Under the pieces are notes generated by a model, which worked only from the letters and a program-made list of their open reading frames with translations, was not told where the DNA came from and did not search any database. A stretch of 64,000 bases of DNA from Membranipora membranacea (lineage: Eukaryota > Bryozoa > Gymnolaemata > Cheilostomatida > Membraniporidae): positions 1,674,001 to 1,738,000 of the forward strand of contig OU612072.1 in NCBI GenBank assembly GCA_914767715.1, in the 5' to 3' direction. Shown here one piece after another: positions 38,101-49,000 of this stretch (the stretch's first letter is position 1; each line of letters begins with the position of its first letter). The position numbers and the translations under genes were made by a program.

Positions 38101-40026
38101 AGTTACCTTTTTTTTTCTTCCTAGAGTTCGAAGCTGACCATACCTCTGGCATGTGCTCTCTAAGCTGAGTCACCAAAATCTGACCATAAACATTTATGAG
38201 GGATGAATTAGCATTATGGCAACATTTGACCACCATTGTTGACTGATTGTGGCCACATCTTATCAACCTCTCCCTCAGTGTGTAAGCAGATTATCCTGCC
38301 ATTCAACTGCCTAAGTCCTCTACGATAGGAGTGGGGGGCAACATTATCTCATTGTAAGAATTTAGGAATGAGAAACAGAACTAATAAAGAATTATGTAGC
38401 TTGATCAGGTGGCAGACTTTGTGGCAGTTTTGTGGTTTAGCGACGTGGTAAGATGGTAAACCAGCTTTGTCCTAACTCTACTTATATACATAGTGGCAAT
38501 GAACGGTAGAGAGTATATGGGTTTTGTAAGTGTCACTCCTATTGAAATTCCAGATGGGATGAAAAAAAGCTACATCTGTGCAGACGAAGTGGGCTGACAA
38601 GTATAACCAACCACCGATATGAATATATATATATATATATATACATCAGTGTGTGTGAACATTGCAAACAGGTATCCCATCATGCAATGAAAAATCAAAA
38701 TAATAGTCAACCAAGATTCAGTGGTCACAAAAGAGTCAATGATGAAATTAGTTGTAACATTATAAGTCTATGGGTAAGCAAGACAATCATGTGAGCGATC
38801 AAAAGAAAATATGAAGAAAAAAAACAGTACAGTCATGGGTGTTTGTTGGAGGGGAAGTTGCAGTTTCCGTTTGACAAAAGTATCTCCAACAGCCTAAGGC
38901 ACCAGAACAAAGGACTCCATGTCCTAGAAATGAACTTCCTCTATGCCTAGGTGTGGGAGCCTTCACGGTTTACGCTCAGTTTTGTTCCGTTGTCAATGAT
39001 ATATGCACTCTGACATCACGGCGCCAAACAGGAAGAGATGCTACTTCAACCCACATATATGTCACACCGAGTATTTCCTTAATACATCTCTAACACCTGG
39101 TTCAACTACAACTTGCAGTGTGGCATCTCTCCAGATTTATCTAGTATAAGATGGTAGGGATTAGGGAGAGGGTGATGTCACAATGCTTAGAAAACTGAAG
39201 AGTGTATTTATTCTGCCATTAATCCCCATTTGATATATTATTGCATATTTCAAAGTTCAGCACGTACCATCCCATCTTAGTTGTAAAAAAAATAAAATAC
39301 TTAAAGTGGGTGCCAACAACCTGATTCACAGGTCTCATTAATGAAGTTTTATTTCTCAAGTAAGCACCTGGTATATTTTATAATTTCCTGTACGTTTTTT
39401 GAGTGTATATACCTTTTTGACATACAGATCTGGAGACGGCCATTTATCACTCATGGCATGCCATCAATCTTGATAACTGCTGAAGAGCCTTAATTGGTTG
39501 ACTGGTTCTTTCATGTTTAGCATGCCAACGCGCAGCCATACACAACTAGCCACAAACTATCATCTGGTGGCTCCACCCTTTGAATCATCACCAGCTCGCC
39601 TGTCTAACACATCACAGTAAGGATAGCTGGGTCTCACTTCTTCCCACACGCGTCTCACCCTCACTGTATATATCTGTTTATCTGCACATCGTAGAGAGGA
39701 AAATCTGCATATCGGCATAGAGAAAGGTATAATGGAATCTTGATCTGCCACAGATCATAAGAAGGGATAAAACAAGCTTCAATGAACACATGTCTTCATT
39801 GTAACCTAATCTATTCTTAATAACATAATCTTAAGATCGCCTATTCACATCTTTTTCGATATTAGAAAATAGCTAGCTGAGATTAGGATCACAGTTGCTG
39901 TTGAGCAGTGACAGAGGGTGAGAGGGAGAGAGAGACAAACACACTAGAGTAGTAAACCCACATCTCGCTACAAACATCAAACAAATATCCTGGAAGTAAT
40001 CTTTCACCCAGAACTACAAACTTACA
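35185..40026. other. Non-coding region
   Basis: No gene is supported. A C-run lies at 37465-37477 and a TA dinucleotide run at 38622-38643. Two imperfect copies of a roughly 170-bp sequence, each with a TTTTCCAGCCAAAAA block, lie at about 36445 and 36615. The last 130 bp, including a GAGAGA-rich stretch at 39915-39940, are the likely promoter and 5' untranslated region of the next gene. Confidence 0.4.
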
Positions 40027-43000
40027 ATGGTATATTTGAACGCAGCAGGTGTTTTATTGACACTGTCCATACTCTCTTTGTTGGATAAAGTGAGGTCACA
40101 GGTTAACGCTGCTGACTTTACTCCGACTAGGCCATATCTTGATCCGAGGACAAACTGCGATCTAAGGAACAAGCGTGGCAACAGGGTGAGTTACGTAAAT
40201 ACAACAGTTTTGTGAAGTTATCGGTCAGGGAAATTTTTGGGTGGTTTACTTCGTTACATACTGAAAATAATATACTTAGTATATGCTGAGCCGGAGAGGT
40301 CGAGATTGATAACACGACCAGCTTAGACAAATCAATTCACAATTCCCTCACAATAAAAAGTGGAATATTGAAGATGAAACTAAAATGAAATATCCGTCAA
40401 GTATGACTTATCAAATGTCTTCAAAGCTGAGACATATACATTGTCAATTTGGCATTTTGCGATAGCAGATTTACCTGCTGTCGCAAAATAACAAAATATT
40501 GAGCCCCATGGCCTCCTCCAAGTGTAAGCGTAGATAGTTGCTTGACGCAAGCGCTATTGAGCCTTTTCCCAGGAGAAAATGTAATAAGTGACTGAGGTCA
40601 CTAATCTATATTCATTGAGCATCAGGGAGTTTACTACAGTACTAATCCAGAAACAGGCTCCTATCATCAACATGCTAAAATATAAGCCAGTCACACCAGT
40701 AGCGGCTTATGATCTTCTTAGAAACAAGTAAAATATGATGTGTGGAACTTAGTCCCTGATTGATCTTTATTTGGATACTACAGGGTCAGGTAAAGTACCA
40801 CTATAAGGGTGAAGTAGGTATGTGCAGGATGTATATTAATCCCTTCATAACACTCTGAGATACAAAACAGGCGGGGTGAGAAGGCGATCATCTGTCAGTG
40901 AAGAATTGCAAGATCATGGAATTAAACCTTGATCATAGCTTTGAGCTTTTAAAGTGCCGGCACGCTTTCATTTACAACAATATAAAATTTGGAAGTTTGT
41001 CAAGTTTCACAAGAGTCGGCAGGCAGGGTTACACTGAAATGTCATGTCAAATCTATCATGGGTGTTAGTAACATGCTGAGTATAATCTCGATAACAAAAA
41101 AGGCATAGCTGTTATGAGGAGTAGCTCTGCTGAAATGGTCCAATGCAATTAAAACTCAAAGAATAGATTAGAACTTAGAACAAAAAAACCTAGAAGGGAA
41201 GGTCTCATTACAAACCCGTCATTCAAGGCATGCTTCTTGTTCTATGGATTCGCTAGTTTGGTAGGACATTTTTCTCTGCTCATGAGAACCTAATAACGCA
41301 ATCATAAATAGTAACGCCCGCCTAACATCAGATTCTTTGTATTCATTGTTTTTCTCGACGAGGTTCCTGATAACAAAATCAACCTGTGAACCTGCGTTTG
41401 TTTTTGGAAAGAATGTCACGGCTTCTTGAATATATGAAAGTTAGTTGGAATCTCCCATGATAAGGCCGTTGACTGAAATTGTGACATGGGTAATGAAAAG
41501 ATATTAGGTTTCGTCAAAATTGAATGGTTTCAACGAATCATCAGGCTAAAACCTCCTTGACAGATGAAATCATCCAAGAGCTAGTTTCGAAATACTGGTG
41601 ATAGATGAGAAAGAACATTTAATCTCCCGGCTTGTACCAAGTACTGAGGTGAGAACAGTCACTTGTCACACAATCCAGGGCTTATAAGTCATACTTCTCC
41701 ATCCACTATCTGGCTATGAGTTAGAGTTAAAATCAACAAGAAAATCAGACAAATATAACACCGATTTCAAAAAATTTTAGGTATTGTGTCCACTTGCTGT
41801 GTGTGATAAATGATCATGAATCATTCCCAGTGCAGATGACAGAATTTATTTAATTAATTCCAACTAATGAGGAAACTAAAAGGACACTTAAAGACCCACA
41901 AGATCTGGATTTAAAACCAACTAAGACATGAGAAACTCGGCCAGCCAACAAAATTTGTTTTTTGTATGTCTCTCATCCCAAAAACAGACCTGCAATTTGA
42001 CTCTTTGTCAGTAGATAATGAGCGCCATAGTTGCTTCATGAAGTATTGACACACCAGAGAGCCTATAATACCATGAGCGACATGATGTACCTCTATGTAC
42101 TGATGCTGGTACAGAAAACAGTTAAATTGTCGAAAATTGATGTTTAAAAGTACAATCCTGCTTAGCTTCATAGTGTCACTCTGGGATGCTGACAGGAGTC
42201 TGAGACTTTATTTATCATCATCTGGGCATTTCTATAACCCATGTTAAACATAGATCAAGTAAATTAGGAAAGCTGTAGGCGCTGGCTTTTCCTCTTGGTG
42301 GACAAAAAATGCATTCTGCGCATGCTCAGCTCTGGGCATGACCTGATCTCTGCAAAATTGAGTCTCGGAATTCCGAAGTCATCTGATTGGCTACCTGCTC
42401 TGTTGACATACTCCCCAAAGCGTGCGGATTTGTTATTAAGGTTATGCAGGGGATATCCCATTTCCCCTTTCCAAAGTTGCAATCAGAACCCAAACTAAAC
42501 TCATTGTTCTTGCACATGCACAAATTTAAGTCACGCATGATGCATACTTAGCCTTACGACACCTGCTTTGTGGTAATGATAGCCTAGTTTATCAGTGATC
42601 TACATGCCCTGTCAGATCACGAGAGTCAGTATGCAAAAAATGTAGTTATCGGTCTAGTAGAGTGAGAGTTTTTGCAGACTATGAGGCTGTAATCACAGAG
42701 TAAGGATATATATCCTTACTCTGTGCTGTAATTATGCTAATGCTATTAACTTCCTCGTGAAATTAGTCATTACAAGGAATTTGAATTTGACCTGTCAAAT
42801 CGGAGTAAATGTGTACCGTATAATTAGCATATTATGCAAAAACTTAGAACTGCAACCTTTATCTCAAAGAGCAGCTCATAAAATGTAGGAAGAATTGCAT
42901 GTCATGCATAATTCATGCGTAATTCACTGATACATGGTATGTAACATAATGAATCCCAATAGATAAAAGTGCAGAGAATATAAGTGCGATATCCTTTGTG

Positions 43001-46000
43001 TTGAGTGGGTAAATCTAGCTTGGTGCGTAAACACCATGGCTCTGATGTCACTCTCTTCTGCAAGTTGCTCTGCTCATCCTAAAGTTGTTGAATCTGCTGA
43101 CGCTGTCTGATCAGTGGAATGGTTGAGTTGAACTCTTCCTTAGATTTTATCTGTGATGTCAATTTTACGCTACTCTGCTTCCTATCCATAAACATTTGAG
43201 GAATTTCTGCTTGGAAGTAACAGCTCGATGGGTGAACTACAAACAATTAAACGCAGAAGCCTAAACTCATTGATCGTTTTAAACAGGTTAATTTTACCAC
43301 CACTACCCGCTATAAAACTGTCCAAGCCAGATGGTTCTGATATTGATCTGTCTTAGAACTAATAATTTCATAAGGTGTGTCTGGATAAAAAATAATCTTT
43401 CACCAGTCTGAGTTGAAAAGTTCGATTCGAATGTGCTTTTACACAGCCTAGCTCGTCATTCAACCACTTTTTTGTTTTGTGGTATAATGTGTAATTTTTA
43501 AACAGTGGGAAAAATGGGTGATCTGTGATCCTGATACTAAAGGCATTACACAATGGCTGACAGTATATCATCAAACTATCATTTACTGTATGCTATCAAT
43601 CTGCACGCCTTTGAGATTCAATAATGATATATGTCATATTCAGATAATATATGTCATATGGTCAGTGGCCCGAAATCATGTCATATTCAGATAATATATG
43701 TCATATGGTCAGTGGCCCGAAATCATGTCATATTCAAATAATATATGTCTATAATAACTTTTCCAATAAGATTGAGAATAGGAGAAGCCTTCATATAGAA
43801 GCTCAATATTTTACCTTGTCCTGTCCTGTCCCGTCCCGTCCCATCCCATCCCGTCCCGTCCTGGCCTGTCCTGGCCTGGCCTGTCCTGGCCAAATACGGA
43901 TGAGGGCCTGAAAAATATGCAACATAATGACACAATGTAAAAATAAAATCTCCCAGGATACTTCAGCATACAACAATGCCAGAAAGCGGAGAAAAAAGGG
44001 ACAGCCAACCTTTCACTTCCATATTTGTGACACACGGATCTCACTGAATTTAACCAGTTGATGAATCATACAAGTGCTTGGGTTATATTGAAGGGTCATT
44101 TGCTCTAAATAAGTTCTGCTGCACCCTTTATAATCTCTATAAGCAAAGATTCATCAACGTAAGAGCCAACCAGGGAGGGTGGGATACCTCCCACCCTCCC
44201 TGAGCTAACATGCAAAGAGGAGGTCTGGGGAATATCTAATAATGACACTGTTGAAATATAAGCTGTTATATGGAATGTAGGATATTGTATTAAAATTCAA
44301 TGTTTTATGGAAGCTGAGGTGCTTCAATAATCATTCCTGATAACGATTGCGGTCTATCTGTAAAAAAATGGGAGGTGACAGCTGGCCTTATCAACCGCAT
44401 ACGTCAATTACTTTTTGTGTGACCCTTCTGTTTGGTGACAGGAATGTCACACTCCTCGCTGGTCAAACTCTGGGTCAAGTGTTATTTTTTGTCATTTAAT
44501 GGTTATAATAATGTCAATTCTAAGCACCAACGTTATTGTTAAGCCTACGTATTACTGTCTTGCACAATTATTGTCACGAGCCCGCTGGGCACACTGCTTT
44601 TGAGACAGATGATGAATGTCACAGGTAAAAAATAGCTGATCATCAGTGGAAAATAAGGTGATAACCATAATACAAAATCTGAACATGATCAAGTTGTGGA
44701 ATGACAGGAGCGGAGGTCAAAAACCAACTTAAAATAGTTAACATGGAAATAGGGAAATTGTTTGTGTGATACCATGTCTTATTCAGCTGTATTTCAGTTA
44801 TTTCAGTTATTTCCGATATGGGATTTAATTTATGGGTTCAGGGTTTGCTATAACTCCCATTTTGTAGTTTGACTTGCTTTAATTATACCAGAGGGCGGCA
44901 TATTTTTATGCATATAGTACTCTTACAGACAAAGCATAATTAACCCATAAATGTGTTTTTTACCGAACATAACACATTTCCAAGAATGACTGAGGGTGTT
45001 TTTTTTGTATACGATTTAGAAGGGGGGGGGGGGATAGAGATTTAATTGACCAAATTCACTGGCTATTTCTGGCTCTTTGCCCTAATCCTCACACTAATAA
45101 TAGCTTATTTCATTTCGCCCTAATTTACATATTTTATACATTAATAGTACCTCAAAATTATGCATCTATAAACAAGATAAGGTGCATATTGCATTGGTAA
45201 CCAATTATTTATGATTTAATCCAAGGGTGGGATGAAGAGGAACTCTAGTTCGCTTTCCAGTGATGAGCACTTGTTATTTACCATGACTGAAAACTTAATC
45301 CAGCCTTATTCCTCTCGGTCACTGAAATCTGTTGAACTGTTAAGCTGGTATTTAACAAAATTATCTACTTAGTGAAGGATTTAACCTTAGAACATCACAT
45401 ATAACTGCTAACTAGTGCAATGAGCTCTTTGCAACTTTACAATGTTAGTAGGCTACCATGAGATTGACTGTTACAATGCCATTTATAACCTACAGCATTG
45501 CATCGCAGCCCATAACTTTATGCATGCTGGCTGCAGATGGTTTTTCCGCGGGTTCTCAATCTAAAACAATAACAATCCATTTGAAATATAATTTCATAAT
45601 TAATTAACGCCAGATTCACCAAGCACCGAAATAATGTTGTGTATTTAATATAAAACAGGTAATTATTGCCTCAAGTTTGATGTTATATAAGGGATCTGGG
45701 TGTTACTGTGATACAAGATGAGCACAGATGAGCTGTTAGAGATTAGTGTTAGGCTGTACCAGCGGAGGTAAACGGATTATACTAATTATTCATCATCTTC
45801 ACCAATTAGCCGAGATAAGGTGGATAAGGTGTAAACACACACATCATCAGCTGGGCTAATGACTCTGACATTCCAAGCAGCTGAAGTAAAATGAACCATT
45901 CAGTCCTTTGAATAATCTGATACTTTACCTTCAGTATATCTGGTAATTATTTTGATTAGCCAGGCTGAAAATTATTCCTGCGTTTTCATTCAGGGAGTTT

Positions 46001-49000
46001 ATAAACTAGGTTTTTAGTACAGCCACTTCTAGCAGTTAGACAGCAGACACTGTGTCCTCTAACTGTTAGGCTCCGTTCTCTTATCGATACACTATGTTCT
46101 GGTGTTCTGTTTGTAGATAAAGTTTATTAGCGATGAGGAGACGAGATGTTTTTATTGGGAGTGTACAGGAGGCAGGACTGTATTTAAACAATGTCCTCTA
46201 CAGACCAGAGTGTCTGAGTTCTACGACGCTGATGACTATAACCCATGTACAGGTCAGTATTAGGGCTGGCAGCGTATTTTAAATACTTTGAGCACTTTGA
46301 AGTCTCCATGTGGATCATACGGCATCTTCTTACTACAGCCTGATCACTGTCGGACCGTCACAGTTGTCCTAATTGGACCCATTCAATGACATAGGTAAAT
46401 CAAAGAGAAAAATTGTAAAAAGATAGCCTAATCTGTGATGTGACTACAGTGCACACATGACAAGTTGGCTGGGCTCTATATTTGGTGGTGCATCACCTTG
46501 CGGGCTAGGCTGGTCTGAGGGGACCCTGAAAGCCTACTGCCGGCGGCCCGGAGTCAAAACCCCACCACCGAATCTCTTAAAACTTTTGATTTTTCGCTGT
46601 TTTATTATGAGATAATTATAATTTGCCAAATTCTAGCGGGTGGTTATAGGGTCATCTGGTCTCATAGGGTAATCAGGCCAAATTTCTGGTGTAACCCTAC
46701 CAAATAGGGCTAATTGTCATGTATGTACAGTGTGTCCCTGCTCATTATCCCAGATTACCAACTAAACCTGTTAGTATGAGCTTAGTATGAGGTCAACAAG
46801 TTATTTTTAATTTGCTTTAATTATAAACTTTTAGAAAACCTCAATAAATAAATATGAAACAAATAAATATGAAACAGAAGTTGTGCCCTCAGAACATGGG
46901 GTGCACGAATCCTGTATCAACATTAAATAATTTGTCAGTTCCGCTTCTGCCCGACAACTTAGCTTACTTCTGAGCGTGAATGTTTGCTTTGTACACAGAT
47001 TAAAAAGAGCTCAGCTAATTCAGTTTTTTAAGCTCCTGATAGTGATATTCAGAACAGCTAGAGTCACAGATTGAACCCTAACTTTGCTATAGTATTTCTG
47101 ACCAATTCACAGCGGTTGGTGTCACACATGTGTTTAAACTTTAGTTAACAGTGTTATCAGGACATTTTTATTGACGAGAAGCTATTTATAAAAAGGGCTT
47201 GCGACACGGGTCATGTAGAATCGGTTGACAATGATGAAGCATTTTCTGTCTGACCGCAAAATAATCATTTTAAAATTTTTCATTAATGTACACACAATCT
47301 AAATGATATTTAAGGTATTTTTGATCGGTTGTGATGGAAAAAGTTTTATATTGAAAAAACTTTCTTTAGATTGAGCATCCTTTTAAAATCCCATCGACAT
47401 AATTCATCTCCATTAATCGGTCTTTGGAAGCTGCTATGGAATGCTGGGCTTTCAGAGAACTACCCTGGGAGAACACTATAAAAAGCAAATGAGACAATTA
47501 TGACCAAAATACGGCAACACGTAGTCTGAGTTCTCATTTTCCAAAATAATGGATAAATCAAGGGTGGGCGGGTGGCCGGGTACATATGCTTAACAAACCA
47601 AGCATTTTTTATATCACAGCTTGGTGTTGGAGAAGCATTTTTTAATTGGTTTTATATATATATATATATAAGTATAGGTATTGTGCTAGAGACAAGAACC
47701 ATACTAAATGATGGTTTACCCTCATTTTGCCATCTTATACAGTTTCTTTGATATATTGCATCCTTTTGAGAACACAATCCTTATAGGCTGAGATACCTGG
47801 CATCATCAATGGTGGGACATGATTATTGAGCTCTTGTCGATCATTGGGTCTTGCCTGTCAAATGTATGATTGTTACAACATAGGACTGCCATGAAATATC
47901 ATTTGGAGATTTTAATGGCTATTTTGGATTCCTTCTGATCATTTTCACTCCAATAAATATATAAAAATCACATCTATGAGAATTTACAGAATGTACAGAA
48001 ACACTACTTACCTGGCAGATCAAAGAGAAATGGCAGAGTTAACATGAAATATTGTACTAATAATTAGTAATTCTTTGCCTAGTGTTGGCCAGAGTATATA
48101 AGAATGAATTGAATTACAACTTGTTGCTTAAGTGTAATGTCTGTAATACTCATGAGGTAAAGTGTAATTGAAATTTCAAAATTGATAATAGCTTCGATAT
48201 TGCTACCCATTATGAATGAACTTCCTAAATTGAAACTGCCATCAAGTCAATCTGCTCTCTGCAATAAGTGATGAAGAAATTGTGATTCAGCAGAAATTCA
48301 ACAAACAACCAGATTCTATGTTTAGACCGAGCCAACTCGCGAGTTTGCCAACAATGTCAGACTCAGACATGGTCGTGGTGTCGGTCAGTTATTTAGAACC
48401 TTGTATTGATGGTCAGGAGGGTTCTCTTTCCTCGGCTAGGCTGAGATACCAAACCATTATTAGATCTTTCAATCAATAAACTCTCTTTTTAGGAAGCCAC
48501 CGAAAGTAACAACTCTACATCATCGGGTTTTCAATATTGGACTTGCCCATTATTATATTTTAAAAAAGATAACTACTCTGGGATGGTAGAAGTTGTTGGT
48601 TTTACTGACCCGTTTAGTAGACAGTTTTTAGCTGGCCCTTCGATCAGTTTAGTCAACTCAAACCAGACTTTATCCCACGTTTGATCGTTCCTCTGGACCT
48701 TTGTTGTCAATATTAAACATTATACTTTATTTATAGCCCATACTGTACAGTACAGATAACATTTTATTCATTTTAGAAATATTTACTGATAAGACTAAAG
48801 TTTTTGACTGTACGAGAAAAGGAATAAACTCTGAGGGGGAACCTACCTGTGTGAAACAATATAAAGATAACAGTAAGTAAACTATTCTATACTATAAAGT
48901 AAGTATACTATTCTATACTATACAGTAAGTATACTATTCTATACTATATAGTAAGTATACTATTCTATACTATATAGTAAGTATACTATTCTATACTATA

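Noticed and set aside
37970-38266. 98-residue minus-strand frame
   Set aside because: No recognisable domain; includes a poly-lysine run from a T-tract and has no supporting splice sites.
40455-40488. Hairpin TTTTGCGATAGCAG with a near-perfect complement
   Set aside because: Looks like another short inverted repeat, but the flanks (TTTGGCA and TAACAAA) do not match, so it is not counted in the palindrome class.
41219-41419. 66-residue minus-strand open frame in intron 1 of the EGF gene
   Set aside because: Composition looks protein-like, but no known domain, no partner exons and no clear promoter or splice context support it.
43723-44044. Open frames with GTGQDGTGWDGTG-like repeats
   Set aside because: They are translations of the CCTGT/CCCGT minisatellite.
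45719-45768. A possible small exon (MSTDELLEISVRLYQRR) between exons 1 and 2 of the secreted EGF gene
   Set aside because: It leaves two carried bases, which would put a stop codon at the start of exon 2; exon 1 joins exon 2 directly in phase 0.
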